Assembly: GCA_037157565.1 (NCBI GenBank)
Contig: JAZHRO010000062.1
Location: 7,750,001 to 7,814,000 of the forward strand
Length of the DNA stretch: 64,000 nucleotides
Source of the DNA: Thalassia testudinum
Lineage: Eukaryota > Streptophyta > Magnoliopsida > Alismatales > Hydrocharitaceae
Direction: 5' to 3'
The position numbers and the translations under genes were made by a program. The notes beneath the pieces were generated by a model, which did not search any database, had not been told where the DNA came from, and saw only the letters and a program-made list of their open reading frames with translations. Position 1 is the first letter of the stretch. Each line of letters opens with the position of its first letter. Shown piece after piece: positions 32,491-44,846 of this stretch.

Positions 32491-33620
32491 GCACCAGAAG
32501 AATGTTTGTAGATGAGATGGAGAAGACAGATGAGAGAATCCCTACCCTTGCAATACAAGCAATCGAACTAGACCTTAGAGTGTAAACCCTAGATAAACCT
32601 AATCCTGGCTCCCCAAAACACGACTGGGTTAGATCAACCCTTGAATTACTTGGCTGGCTAGAAGGGTGGGACCCCCTAGGAAACCCCACATGGTGGGACA
32701 ACACTAAAGGTTAACGCGGTTGCCGCACCGACCTTTCTTGTCACCAGTGGGTCCAAGTAGACAAGTTCTTGATTTTAGCCCAATCTAATTTCAAGTCCCT
32801 AAGACTATTAGTCCTACCTAGGGCACATCTACTCAGTTTTAGGCTTGGGTTTGATGTGCATTTGGAATATGATGGGTGTTAGGGGGGTGTTTGCCCTTAA
32901 AATTGATTTCAGATGTGTGAAGTGCTCAGGAAAAAGGGTTCACAAGCAATTCTTTTTTATGAAGTGAATTTTAAGATTCAAATGCTTGTATTAATGTGTT
33001 TTAGGGTTCACTAAAGTTAATATCTTCAACCAAGGTTCTAATAAGGCACACAAGAGTTTTACAAATCCCAATTGTTTGATATATTTCCTTTAAGTATGAT
33101 AATGTAGGTGTGCTCTACCCTTAATGTGAAACCCTAAGCACAGATAGTTCTAGATGGCCTTTTTATTCCCAAAATCAGATGAGTGGTGTGACCCAAGCAA
33201 TGCAATCAATTGGTCCTATTGCACCACTAAGTCAGCTCTACACGAAATTTGGATATGTTGTTCATGACTTTGACACCCACATCCAGTAAAAATTTGAGAA
33301 TTTTTTGACGTGTGGATCTTCAGGAATTGAATTTTTAAGATAAGACTTTATTTCAGCTTGAAAATCAAGAGATTTTTTTAAAAATAAATAATCAAGCAAA
33401 TTCTAACTAATCCTAAGGTTCAAGCAAACACTTAAAATTTTTTTTTTGGATCTTTTTTATAAATCTAACTAATCAAACTATGAGTACTTACCTGAGATTC
33501 GAACCCGTAATTTTTTCGTTGTTGTGTCTGGTTCAGATTTCCTAGTTTCCAGTACACACGAAAAAAATAGCAAGTTAGAGATCTCGAATAAGCATCAAAA
33601 AGCTTTAAAAATTTCTGTTG
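32491..33620 (-). other. Gypsy E untranslated leader
   Basis: About 1.1 kb between primer binding site and gag, partly similar to the gypsy B leader. I see no coding signal. It is A/T-rich near the primer binding site (33290-33470). Confidence 0.5.
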
Positions 33621-33640
33621 CCTCCCCGGCAACGATGCCA
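33621..33640 (-). other. Primer binding site of gypsy E
   Basis: The minus strand reads TGGCATCGTTGCCGGGGAGG, three bases from the LTR boundary (33644). Two differences from the tRNA-Asp complement in gypsy F. Confidence 0.82.
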
Positions 33641-33643
33641 ACT

Positions 33644-34286
33644 TGTTCGTCGCCGCAAAACGCATTTAGAAAGATCAGATATTATCATCATAGTGTGAAT
33701 CGCGACAGAACAAATAAATTTATAAAAGCTGGGAGTACCAGGTCATTCGCAGGGAGGAAATCACTATTTTTGTACGGAAGCTTTTCAGAAAACTCACTTT
33801 AAATAGATACATATACGTATATATGTATAGAGCAGATATGCAGAAGATCAGAATTTTATTGTATTAAGAAATAGTTTCCCAAAATAGAATTTGCTATGCT
33901 GAATAGAGAGAGAGATATATAGATGGCAGATAGATGATGATGCCGTTTGTGGGATTCTTGTGTAAAGCGTAGCAGTGCTTCGGATCCAGAACGTTGGGAT
34001 GAAGGTCGGACCAGAGTTGCAGAGGGAGAGAGACTGGTCTGGAGAGTCTGGAAGAGAGATGGTGGAAGATGTTCTGAGATGAAAGAGAAGTCCTTTAATT
34101 GGGGGGCCCTGGGCCATCTTTTATAGCTTTGATGAGGGGCAAAGAGGGTATTTTAGCCCCAAAATCATGTAACAACTCCTGGATGAACAGATCCATCGAT
34201 CAGGAGATCAACAAACCAAATCGTACCTTAAAACACCTTCATTTGCACCTTCATCGTGTAGACTGCTTCTCTGGCCAACACATGGC
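33644..34286 (-). repeat. Gypsy E 5' LTR, part 1 (3' portion of the LTR)
   Basis: Bounded by TG at 33644 next to the primer binding site and by gypsy F at 34287. The minus TATA box TATAAAAG is at 34118-34125. It aligns with the G LTR on the opposite strand (56940-57477). The LTR resumes at 43915; joined length is about 1.58 kb. The duplication for gypsy F is ATGGC (34282-34286) against GTGGC (43915-43919). Confidence 0.82.
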
Positions 34287-36532
34287 TGATAAACGCCAGT
34301 TTATCATCATTCTTATGCACTAAAACAAACCTAGCTCATAGGATTTTACTCCGCAAATGGGCTTTTGGGTTGCATTTAGGCAATAACTAGGTTAAGCATG
34401 CATTGCATTTTCTTTTGTTGCTTTAATGTGTTTTCGTGAGTGTTAGGGATGAACAGATATACAGATCCCTAAAATCCTAGCACTCAAGAAGGCAATTGGT
34501 GAAGAAGGAGCTCAGATTAGCTGGAACTCAGCTTGATCCAGCTCACCATAGCTGGAACATAGCTCACGTGGAGTAGGGTTAGCTCATCCCAACTCCATTC
34601 ATCTAATCTCAGCTGAATGGCAGCTCAAGAGAGCTCATCTTGGCTCACCCTAGCTCAGGTCAGCTTAGATCTAGCGCAACTTAGTTGAGTCTAGCTCATC
34701 TCAGCTCCCACTAGTCCACAAGGAGCTCTAGGTAGCTCAGCTGAGTTGACTGGAGTTCACCCCAGCTCAGATCCAGCTACATCCAGCTCCACTCAACTCC
34801 AGCCAGCTGAAGAAGAACTCATCCCAGCTCAGGAAGCTGAAGTCCATCTCCCGGGGACCCAGCATATCTCAAGCTAATTGAGCTAAGCTACCTTAGCTGT
34901 CTCAACCAGCTCAATTCTCCCCGGGAGCACCAGACCTAGCTCACCTCAGCTCTATTCAATAGAAGCCAGCTCACTTTAGCTTGGCTTAGTAGCTAGCAAA
35001 GAACTAGCAAGCTAAGCCAGCTAAAGTAGCCCCATGTTGACCTCTTCAACAGCTGCCTACTCCACTTTAGCTCCAGATTCCTCAGAACCAGCTCCTCCCT
35101 CCAAACCCTAGCTCCAACACCTCCTCCTCTACTCCTCCATTAGCTAAGCTAGCTTAGCTTAGCTAGCTTAGCTTAGCTACGCTCCAACTTCCTTGGCTTG
35201 TACCACCCAAAAACCCTACCTAACAACTCCACCAACTAGCTCCACCTAAGTTCCACATAAGCTAAACCTACTTGGCACCAACCTAACCTACCCACCACCT
35301 CCAAAAGACACCTAAATGTGGTGCCAAAACCACCCTAACTACCCTCTTGTTGGTGCCACTTTTCCCTCCAAAAATCCCCTTCATCTCCACCACACATCTC
35401 CCCTTAAACCCATCTCCACCATCCACCTCACCTACTTTCTAGAAGCCCCATCGTTGGCACCAAATATAGGTGCCCTTTCACCACCATAACGACCCCATGG
35501 CACCCCTTGGGTTGGCGCCAATTACCCTTAGCCATAGGATCCCCAACCACCTCCATCTTCCCATCTTAGCCCTCCATTTCAAGAGTCACCTTAACCCCCC
35601 ATCCTACCCTATAAAAAGACCACTACCCACCACCATTCAAACCATCCTTGGCTAGCAAATTAACTCTCATATTATACCTAGAGCCCACACGCAAGAGAGA
35701 AGAAGAAGAAGAAGATTAAGGGGATATTCTGTCGCCTTGGTGCCTTCCCCTCTTCCCTTCTCTCTTGAGCCACGCCAGCCAAAGGAGAAGCCAGGCAAGG
35801 AAGATCTTTGGAGGAGATCTTGAAGGTGGTCCATGCCACCTTGGAGGAGCTTTTGAGGGTGGTGCACGCCCACCCTTAGAGAAAATCTTTGAGCACGCCC
35901 CCATAGGGCTTGCTTTGGAGGGCATCATCTTGGCAGAGCATAGCAAGGAAGGAGAAGGAGGCCCTCTTTTCAAGCCAAGGAGCAACTAGGCTTGGAGCAA
36001 GAAGACTCCCTTCTTCACCAAATTTTGCAAGAGGATTTGTGTTTCTTTTATTGCTTTAAAATTTTTTCATTTCTAGTAAAAGCATTCCTCTACTTGTCCT
36101 TGAAAAGAACACAAATTCTAGTTAATCAAATTGCCTTCTTTTTAATTTTCTGTTGCAATTGTTACTGTTGTTCTAGCACTTATTCTACTTCCACTCCCTA
36201 ATTACTCTAGGCCTCCACTTGCTTAGAGTGAGCTTAGGTAGTGGACATTTTAATCTCTTAAGTTTCAACTTAGCATTTTAGGTGTTAGCACTTTTTCGTC
36301 ACAATTCGCACTTTGCCCGTATTATTTCAAAACAAAATATATATATATATTTAAAACACCAAAAAGAAAGTTGAGATGTATTTTTAGAAATAGAATTGAA
36401 TTGCAATTTTTGCCTCCTTGGATGACCCTAGATACTCCCCTATCTAGGTTATAAATTTAAAAGCGTATGCGAATTCATGTGTTACAACGACGTTAAAAAC
36501 CCGCTTTTACAAATCACGCGTATTTTGCATGA
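34287..36532 (+). repeat. 5' LTR of gypsy F (family 3)
   Basis: Starts with the perfect hairpin TGATAAAC-GCCA-GTTTATCA (34287-34306). From 34500 to 35190 AGCT occurs about 47 times by hand count. TATA box TATAAAAAG at 35610-35618. The end is placed at GCATGA (36532), five bases before the primer binding site; ending at GCA (36529) is also possible. Exact CA is lost in both copies. Confidence 0.9.
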
Positions 36533-36537
36533 CTTTT

Positions 36538-36555
36538 TGGCGCCGTTGCCGGGGA
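36538..36555 (+). other. Primer binding site of gypsy F
   Basis: TGGCGCCGTTGCCGGGGA is an 18-base complement to the 3' end of plant tRNA-Asp, including the CCA. It is the best primer site in the window and typical of Athila-type elements. Confidence 0.92.
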
Positions 36556-38215
36556 GACACAGTTTTGCTTAATCTTTCTTTCTCTTGCTTGAAGTGGATC
36601 TCATCCCCTTCCCTCTCTTTTCTTTAGTGTGTGCAGGAACTACAGCGGGAAAGTGGGAATTTGGAAGCGAAAGCTCAAAGTTCCTTTTCTTCTCAAGGAT
36701 TTTCAGGTTGGTTCCCTTTTCTGTTCACATAGTTAATTAAAACTACCAAAAAATATTAAACTTGACTTTCAGGATCCCAAACATCTTAATTAAGTGGAGT
36801 GGTGTCCATTAAAATTCATTGTTTTCTTGAATGTTTTATTAACACCACTTCATTTCAAGTATTGGTGTTCTATTTTTCAGGTCCAGATTTCTATCCAGAA
36901 TTGAAAAATCAATTTCCAATACCACAGGCCTCCTAAAATCATAAACTTTCATATAATCATTCTAAATTAAGTTAGGAACATTTCTTTTCGAATTGCAAAT
37001 CAATTGGCTCTATATTTAATTTTTAAAAATTTGTGGACTGCAGAGGGGTCACACCCTCCAATCTTCCTATTTTGCTACTGTCTATGAATTTTCAGAATTC
37101 TAATACTCATTCAATTTTTGTGAAATTTAGCTTTCTGGAATCCTTGTGAAATTTTACACATCATATAAAAGCACCAGAATTTTCTGAGGTCAATGGTAAT
37201 ACTGAAATGTCCAAAATACCCACAGGTATCATTTCTGGACTTTGACACCAGTACAAATAAAAATTCAAAACAATTATCAAAAAAATTCCTAAAATCTTAC
37301 AAAAATCTTTTCTGGAATCCTTGTTTGATTGTGCATTAGGTAGTGGTGTTTTTTGCAATTTTTGGACCACTACCTATTCAGAAATCCTAAAAGGAATTCA
37401 TTGGTAGTAATTTTCTGTATTAGGGTTCAAATCCAATTAGGGTTTCTTTCTTGCTTTTTAGTCCCACAACATAAAGGAAACATATCATCACCAATACAAC
37501 TTATTTTTCTTTTGATTTTGGAATTTCAAACTTGTTTGAACATTTAAAAAGAATAACCCTAAAACACATTCAATTAATTAAATCCTAAAAGACATAAATA
37601 CAAAAAAATTGTGTGACAACTTGATTTGCATTAGAACCACTTTCCAATTCTTGCACACACACGAAAAAGTTGTAATAATAGGGCAATAACCCAAATTAAT
37701 GCCCTCCACATTCTGTGTACACTATAGTATCATAGACCTAACTAAAATCCATAGCAACTTGACCCCTAAGGCTTTATCAACTTAGGCTTGCTATATAGGT
37801 CTTAAGTCTTCTTTAGTTAATACCAATGCTATCATCTATATCTGGTGTTCAGGCTGAGGGGACGTGTCAAACGACCAGGAGCGGGTTTGTACAAGCACCT
37901 GGGGTTTTCCCTAGGAAACATTTGGGCCCAAACCTCCCCTTAAGCAACTTGGCTAGATTTGTTGACAGAATGGGTATTCACTATTGATTACTTATTTCCT
38001 ACGTAGACCATGTCTTAGGTTTAATTTTAGGGAGTCACACTTAAGTTAGGTCTATCTTTGATTGCTTGTGTGCACACTTCTCTCATCTCCATCTCTTCTC
38101 CCCACCCGTTTCTTCCATTTTGCATAGGTGACGGTCCAAAACTCCACACTTGGAGGGACCACTTGATTTTGCCTCCCCAAAAAGACTTTTCTTGCGTTCT
38201 TCCTCTTCTTTCAAA
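36556..38215 (+). other. Gypsy F untranslated leader
   Basis: About 1.65 kb, A/T-rich, without a supported ORF. Short blocks near 37700-38060 (actions around GGGGACGTGTCAAACGACC) resemble the leaders of other elements here. The gag-like ATG at 38216 follows a run of A residues. Confidence 0.5.
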
Positions 38216-39527
38216 ATGGAAAATCAAAATTGGTCCTCTAACTCGCATGCTAATTTTTCTTTCCCTTATTTTTCCATCCAGGAGCTACTTAATCAGGCAA
38301 CTCCACCTAATCTCTACTCTATCATGGCTCAGCTACAAGTTAAGCAACAACAGTTGCATAAGGATTTAACAAACCTAGCCAACCAAGGGAGCCCTGCCAC
38401 ACCTGCCCAAGCTCCACACATTCCACATCTCACCCCTTTTAATACCTGCAAGAGAGAAAATCTGCATAAATCCCGTGCTGAGTATAATTATTATTCTGAG
38501 GATTTTTATGGTTCAACAGGGAATGTTTATCCCAATCATCACCCCACCCAAAATGTCCCTACTTTCTAGGAGAAATTGAAAATTTCCTCTAATGGGAGGA
38601 ATTATCCGGCTCACTCCTAGACCAATCCGATTCCACACCAACAACAGAACCCATTTGGAGGGTATGGTTCAAATCAGACTTATCAATCTAGGCAATCTCA
38701 AGAAGACATTAATGCCTAGATGATGAAAACCTTGCAGGAGTTACAAAGAAAAACAAGGGAAACAACCTGTCTTATTAACAACCTCAGTGATCAAATTGGG
38801 GATATCCCGACTCAAAGACCTGCAGGACACTCACCATTCCAACCCACACCAAAATTTATTAATCACAGGAACCAACACCAAGGTGGATACCAACATCAGA
38901 ACCACACGGTCCAGCCTCCTATTAACCCAATATCATAGCACCAACCCAGTTTCTATCAAAATCAGGCCCCCCAACCTCCTCCCAGTGATCACCAAACTGC
39001 GTATGCAGAGACTTTAAGGAGTGAGGAAACCACCATGGATTTAAGAACTTTACAATCAAATGATGAAACTGATTCTCAACCAATGCAAATTGACCCCCCT
39101 AACCTCAATAAGGAAGAAGAAAAATAAATCCCAAAAACACTTGATTCAAACCCTATTTCCCACTCTCAAAAACTACAATCCAACAATCCAAAATCAGAGC
39201 CCTCTGACCACAATCCTTTGGACTTATTTGAGCAAGTTGAGAGGAATATTCCCTTCCTAGATTCTCCCCATGCCTCTAAAAAATTTACTGCAAAAGGGCA
39301 TGATCAGAATCTCAAAAGGTTGGCCCTTTCAAAGATAGCCGGCTCAATTTTTTAGAGCAAGCTGCCTTTCACAAAAAAGGACCAGGGCACATCACTCACC
39401 TCAGTTGTCATAACTGACACCATTTTTTTTCGTGCCCCTCTCGACTTAGGTACCTCTAGTAATCTCATCCCCCTGTCTTATTTGAGGAACTTTGATTCAG
39501 TGATTTAAAACCTACTAAGGTTCAATT
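38216..39527 (+). pseudogene. Gypsy F gag-like ORF running into protease
   Basis: ATG 38216 opens MENQNWSSNSHANFSFPYFS, a Gln/Asn/Pro/Ser-rich protein with helical SIMAQLQVKQQQLHKDLTNL and TLQELQRKTRETTCLINNLS. The same frame continues through LRSEETTMDLRTLQSN (the place of the TLRSG box), an acidic stretch with NPLDLFEQVERNIPFL, and reaches the protease active site at FFRAPLDLGTSSNLIP (about 39431-39478). Stops in frame: TAG 38567, TAG 38618, TAG 38717, TAG 38936, TAA 39125, TAG near 39353 and TAA near 39506. No capsid block like that of gypsy E is present, so the gag is either reduced or unrelated. The order gag-PR in one frame fits the lineage. Confidence 0.7.
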
Positions 39528-40272
39528 TCAATTGGAAGACCGATCTACCATTCAACTGCGGGGAGTTGTTGAGGATAGTATTATCAAGGTCCGGAATTGT
39601 CTATTTTCGATAAATTTTCTGGTCCTTAACATAGAGGTACCTAAGGCTCTCATTAATGCCATTCTTGGAAGACCTTTTCTGATTATGGCAACAGCTAATA
39701 TCAATTCTCATTCTAGGAAAATGAATATAAGTTGCAGTAACCAAACCTTCTCATTAGATTTATTTCAAGCTTCCAAGAGGTCCATTGATCACAAAATTTT
39801 TGAGGACACTGATAATAAAATGGAAGCAATATTTGAGAAGTCTATGTTGATCAAATCTCATTCATCTTTGACCATTATTGATCTAGATTTTGTTGATTCT
39901 TATTCTAAGGATAATTATGTGGTCCAAGACTTTCCAGATCAACTAGGGTTTGACTTTCCCCCTTTTCGTCTTCCTGATTTTTCACCAAAAATATCCACAC
40001 TAACTTCACCCATCCTGCATCTCACTAACTCCTTTCCCCTTCCTTTTCTATTGGACCTACCACCTAATTCACCTGAGTTTGGCTTTCATCATCAATTCAA
40101 ACCATGGCCAAACCGGGCTCCTTTTTCCATATCTCTATTTTATTTTGATCCCTTTATCTTTAGCACTCATCTTTTTAGGGATCTTGAGGAAGACACTTTT
40201 ATTAAAGACATCCAAGTGTCCAACTATTTACATGATTTTCCATCTTCCGTGAATACCTTCACGCTTGGCTAA
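39528..40272 (+). pseudogene. Gypsy F protease second lobe and acidic/hydrophobic tail
   Basis: A frameshift near 39510-39530 separates this 246-codon open stretch from the DLG active site upstream. It begins LEDRSTIQLRGVVEDSIIKV and has FSINFLVLNIEVPKAL and the block NAILGRPFLIMATANINS, matching D and E proteases. The rest, about 150 residues, is rich in Asp, Phe, Pro and Ser and resembles nothing I know; pol would start here in an autonomous element. It ends in TAA at 40270-40272, before a GGGAGGTAACCC block that also follows pol in gypsy A. Function of the tail unknown. Confidence 0.78.
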
Positions 40273-41676
40273 ATGGCGTAAAAGATAGCACTAGATGGGA
40301 GGTAACCCATCATTTTGCCTGCTTTCCTTTTTCCTTTCTTTTTCTAGGTTTTGACCATTCTAAACCCGACCACTCTTCATTAAGGTGTTCCCTTTTCCCT
40401 CCTAATGCATGAGGACATTGCATATCTTAAGCATGGGGGGTTGTTTTTAAAATTTGACGATCGATTTAGGATTTTCAAAACCTAAAAACATGCATTTTTC
40501 TTTAGTTATTTTATTTTCCTGCTTGCATACCCAAAAAAATAAAAATGTTGAAAACTTTTTGAGGAAAAATTTTGAAATTGTGACTAAGGTCGAAAAAACT
40601 CACTTTTGGTACAATGGGATTTAATCTTTAACAAACTAGGGATGAGGATGTGGATCTGATCATTAGAATTTCAGGGTCTATTTTAGACTAGATCAGATGT
40701 CCTTCTCTAAAAGTTCCACCTGAACTCATGATAGTTCAGGTGACTTGATCCTATTTTGTAATGTGGAAAGTATTTGGCTTAGTTTCTGATTCAAAAACTT
40801 GCATGTCTTGAGAAATTTCTTGTGTCAATTTTCACACACAAGCCAACACTTAAAAACAACTAAAAATTAGAAAAACTCCCTTATTTGGACTTAGTAAAAG
40901 TCTGAAGCCGATCATTGGTTTGAGTTCCCACCGCCGAGAAGGAGGAACATGCCTCCTTTGAGGACGCGATGTCAACACGTTACTGCCTCGAGGCTGCTCC
41001 ATATCTATATTTCATATCTTTAGATGGAGCATTAAAGTGCATTTTAGTAGCTCAAGTGTCTTGGACGGTGCTCTACCTATAGTGTCGAAGCAAGAGCTTG
41101 AGTTTTCTTGGAGCGCCCCTTTGCACCGCATTGTGTTTTGGGGTTGTGAGCTTCTGGGTGGTGTCATGGATAGTGCTATCCCGAAGTACTGGCACCAGAG
41201 CCCCCTCGAGGATTGGTAACGGGAATGATGATCCCGGCACATCTGTTGTAAGACTAAGCTAAAAATAAGCATGGGGGAGAAAAAAAAAGTAATAATAAAT
41301 AAATTAACACACCATTATAAATGTTGGCTTTTCATAAGCATGGACACAAGGTTTTAAAGGATTTTGCAAGTTGCAAATCAGATTCATGAGCTAGAAAAAT
41401 CCTAAAAATAAAAATTTCAAGCTATCTGAATTAACAAGGGTTAATTTTTGAATTTTCTGGAGGATATATTGATCCCATTTTGTCTAATGGTTGGATCCAA
41501 AAATAAATCCCAATGTTTATCTTTAACAAATCCCGTACCTCCTGTGTTTAAATCAACCAAGGTCCCTTAATCTTTTTCTCCTCAAAAGTAGAAAAAAATT
41601 AGATTTCCCAAAAATTCCATTTTCCAAAAAATTTGAAGTTTTTCTAAGAGACTAGCAAAAGATAAGAATGGGGGTG
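40273..41676 (+). other. Gypsy F 3' noncoding block and polypurine tract
   Basis: It holds a first G-rich tract AAGCATGGGGGG (40430-40441), a 7 bp hairpin AAGGAGG/CCTCCTT (40938-40957) and the terminal tract GATAAGAATGGGGGTG (41661-41676) directly before LTR start 41677. The rest, 40442-41660, has no supported ORF; 41012-41272 and similar ORFs are chance. Confidence 0.65.
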
Positions 41677-43914
41677 TGATAAACACCAGTTTATCGACAT
41701 TTTTACGCACTAAAACAAACTTAGCTCTTAGGATTTTACTCCGCAAACGGGTTTTTGGGTTGCATTTAGGCATTAACTAGGTTAGGCATGCATTGCATTT
41801 TCTTTTGTTGTTTTAATGTGTTTTTGTGAGTGTTAAGGATGAACAGATATACAGATCCCTAAAACCCTAGCACTCAAGAAGGCAATTGGTGAAGAAGGAG
41901 CTCAGACTAGCTGTAACTCAGCTTGATCCAGCTCATACAGTGGGAACCTAGCTCACGTGGACTAGGGTTAGCTCATCCCAGCTCCATTCAGCTAATCTTA
42001 GCTTAATGGTAGCTCAAGAGAGCTCATCTTAGCTCACCCTAGCTTCGGTCAGCTTAGATCCAGCTCAACTTGAGTCTAGCTCATCTTAGCTCCCACTAGT
42101 CCACAGGGAGCTCTAGTCAGCTCAGCTGAGTTGACTGGAGTTCACCCAAGCTCAGATCCAGCTACATCCAGCTCCACTCAACTCCAGCCAGCTGAAGAAG
42201 AACTCATCACAGCTAAGCAAGCTCAAGTCCAGCTCTCGGGGACCCAGCTTAGCTCAAGCTAATTGAGCTAAGCTACCTTAGCTGTCTCAACCAGCTTAAT
42301 CCTCCCCGGGAGCACTAGACCTAGCTCACCTCAGCTCCATGCAACAGAAGCCAGCTCACTTTAGCTTGGCTTAGTAGCTAGCAAAGAACTAGCAAGCTAA
42401 GCCAGCTAAAGTAGCCCCATGTTGACCTCTTCAACAGCTGCCTACTCCACTTTAGCTCCAGATTCCTCAGAACTAGCTCCTCCCTCCAAACCCTAGCTCC
42501 AACACCTCCTCCTCTACTCCTCCATTAGCTAAGCTAGCTTAGCTTAGCTTAGCTACGCTCCAACTTCCTTGGCTTGTACCACCCAAAAACCCTACCTAAC
42601 AACTCCACCAACTAGCTCCACCTAAGTTCCAAATAAGCTAAACCTACTTGGCGCCAACCTAACCTACCCACCACCTCCAAAAGACACCTAAATGTGGTGC
42701 CAAAACCACCCTAACTACCCTCTTGTTGGTGCCACTTTTCCCTCCAAAAATCCCCTTCATCTCCACCACACATCTCCCCTTAAACCCATCTCCACCATCC
42801 ACCTCACCTACTTTCTAGAAGCCCCATCGTTGGCACCAAATATAGGTGCCCTTTCACCACCATAACGACCCCATGGCACCCCTTGGGTTGGCGCCAATTA
42901 CCCTTAGCCATAGGATCCCCAACCACCTCCATCTTCCCATCTTAGCCCTCCATTTCAAGAGTCACCTTAACCCCCCATCCTAGCCAATAAAAAGACCACT
43001 ACCCACCACCATTCAAACCATCCATGGCTAGCAAATTAACTCTCATATTCTACCTAGAGCCCACACCCAAGAGAGAAGAAGAAGAAGATTAAGGGGATAT
43101 TCTGTCCCCTTGGTGCCTTCCCCTCTTCCCTTCTCTCTTGAGCCACGCCAGCCAAAGGAGAAGCCAGGCAAGGAAGTTCTTTGGAGGAGATCTTGAAGGT
43201 GGTCCACGCCACCTTGGAGAAGCTTTTGAGGGTGGTGCATTCCCACCCTTGGAGAAAAGCTTTGAGCACGCCCCCTTAAGGCTTGCTTTGGAGGACATCA
43301 CCTTGGCGGAGCATAGCAAGGAAGTAGAAGAAGGAGGCCCTCTTTTCAAGCCAAGGAGCAACTAGGCTTGGAGCAAGAAGACTCCCTTCTTCACCAAATT
43401 TTGCAAGAGGATTTGTGTTTCTTTTATTGCTTTAAAATTTTTTTCATTTCTAGTAGAAGCATTCCTCTACTTATCCTTAAAAAGAACACAAATTCTAGTT
43501 AATCAAATTGCCTTCTTTTTAATTTTCTGTTGCAATTGTTACTGTTGTTCTAGCACTTATTCTACTTCCACTCCCTAATTACTCTAGGCCTCCACTTGCT
43601 TAGAGTGAGCTTAGGTAGTGGACTTTTTAATCTCTTAAGTTTCAACTTAGCATTTTAGGTGTTAGCACTTTTTCGTCAGAATTTGCACTTTGCCCGTATT
43701 ATTTCAAAGCACAAAAAAATATATATATATATTTAAAATACCAAAAAGAAAGTTGAGATGTATTTTTAGCAAGAGAATTGAATTGCAATTTTTGCCTCCT
43801 TGGACAACCCTATATACTCCCCTATCTAGGATATAAATTTAAAAGCGTATGCGAATTCACATGTTACAACGACGTTAAAAGCTCGCTTTTACAAATCACG
43901 CGTATTTCGCATTA
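41677..43914 (+). repeat. 3' LTR of gypsy F (family 3)
   Basis: Starts TGATAAACACCAGTTTATCG (41677-41696), one stem base changed relative to the 5' copy. AGCT-rich from 41900 to 42560. The stretch 42665-42980 looks identical to 35285-35600. The TATA position reads CCAATAAAAAG (about 42988), so the TATA box is altered. End placed at GCATTA, followed by GTGGC. Confidence 0.9.
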
Positions 43915-44846
43915 GTGGCATGCCCACGACCCTTGGATGGCGATCTGATGGCCCTGCTTGCTCCTCGCGCCTACCCAATGCTCGCTCGCTGCTTCTCTCT
44001 CCTCGAGTGCACTCGCTTGTTGAAATCACATGCCCATCATTCACAGTTGTCTGATCTTACAATTGGATGGCTCAGATTCGTGCCCGCACTGCCTACATTG
44101 AATTAGTGCATGAGATCGCATGTAGAGCGCACATTTGATCATGCATGCAGCCGCGAAGTGCTCTGTTCTTGCCATGTGTTCGTCTTCCAATGCTTTGATC
44201 ACCATCCAATGGTTAATCAAGCCTGCTTGCCACTGCCTTCCTAATTTCTCGCGTAGCACCACTCGAACTCATGTCTAGCACTTGCAGTTGAGCGCACTCA
44301 CCGCCATGCTAAGGGCGTGGATTGGTGAGTTTCCGCTTCGGTGCCCAGCTGCCCTCAGTCGTTGGATGGAAATCCAACGGTTGAGATCTTCCTTTCATCT
44401 GATGGCATGGGGGCGGCTGCGATGGCGTGGATGCACCTTGACCGTTGGATGTTGATCGAACGGTCCACAACACATGGCGTGACGCCTTCAGTAGTTGGGG
44501 CTGGTGTGAGGGGCGGCTACGATGGCACCATGTGGAGCCATCATGGTTGTTTATCTTCTTTTCTTTATTACTAGTGATGTAGGCCTCCGATCGAGTTGAT
44601 TTTTGCGTTGTTGGATTACGATCGTTGATCTGGATCCCTCCATGTGGTCGGATCTGCAATCCATAGCTTCAAGTTATCTGTAATTAATTTCATCTCTCTT
44701 TTAGTGCATAAAATGACAATATTATCAATGCAACTAACAAACTAACTATTATGTGAATTACGACACTTATGCATTTATTGTTCCTAAGTTATGCTAGAAT
44801 CCAACTTAATTCAGGTAATTTCGGTCTCATGATTGTTGTGCAATCA
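43915..44846 (-). repeat. Gypsy E 5' LTR, part 2 (5' portion)
   Basis: The LTR of gypsy E continues after gypsy F. Its right end GTTGTGCAATCA (44846) is, on the minus strand, TGATTGCACAACAATCA, matching the G LTR start TGATTGCGCAGCAATCA at 49505. It contains a tRNA-like module (44255-44312), the inverted repeat CGTTGGAT/ATCCAACG (44360-44379) and a second similar repeat near 44440-44462. Confidence 0.82.
44255..44312 (-). other. tRNA-like module in gypsy E LTR
   Basis: The minus strand reads TTAGCATGGCGGTGAGTGCG (44293-44312, tRNA box A type) and ATGAGTTCGAGTG (44259-44271, box B type), with about 21 bases between. Confidence 0.6.

Larger units (their letters stand above)
34287..43914 (+). 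mobile_element. Gypsy F: complete but pol-less Athila-like element (family 3 LTRs)
   Basis: Two near-identical LTRs (34287-36532 and 41677-43914) enclose primer binding site, leader, gag-like ORF, protease-like ORF, 3' noncoding block and polypurine tract (about 41661-41676). Internal length is about 5.1 kb with no RT, RNase H or integrase. The element sits in the gypsy E LTR with flanks ATGGC/GTGGC. Sampled LTR stretches differ by only a few percent plus one 10 bp indel, so it is among the younger insertions, yet its ORFs are full of stops; it must have moved with enzymes supplied by another element. Confidence 0.88.
28501..44846 (-). mobile_element. Gypsy E: Athila-type element with gag-PR-RT, 3' half missing
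   Basis: On the minus strand: 5' LTR (44846-43915 plus 34286-33644, split by gypsy F), primer binding site (33621-33640), leader, gag (32490-30486), protease (about 30330-29437), RT (29436-28560) and the first codons of RNase H, cut at 28501 by gypsy D. Integrase and 3' LTR are absent. This is the only element here with recognisable gag, PR and RT together. Right flank is CCCCA inside the integrase of gypsy G. Confidence 0.88.

Noticed and set aside
34500..35200. Possible CRISPR-like or tandem repeat array
   Set aside because: The AGCT motif has irregular spacing and no constant repeat or spacer, and the context is a plant LTR.
35667..35989. Overlapping 68-90 codon ORFs repeated near 43043-43365
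   Set aside because: They repeat only because both are LTR copies of gypsy F; frames on both strands are open together, which suggests composition and not coding.
36530..36532. Gypsy F LTR ends at GCA (36529 and 43911)
   Set aside because: That choice gives unrelated flanks ATGGC and TTAGT. Ending three bases later gives ATGGC/GTGGC and fits other family members better, though it costs the canonical CA.
39528..40272. An envelope-like ORF in gypsy F
   Set aside because: The start is clearly the protease second lobe (LGRPF), and no signal peptide or membrane segment is convincing in the tail.
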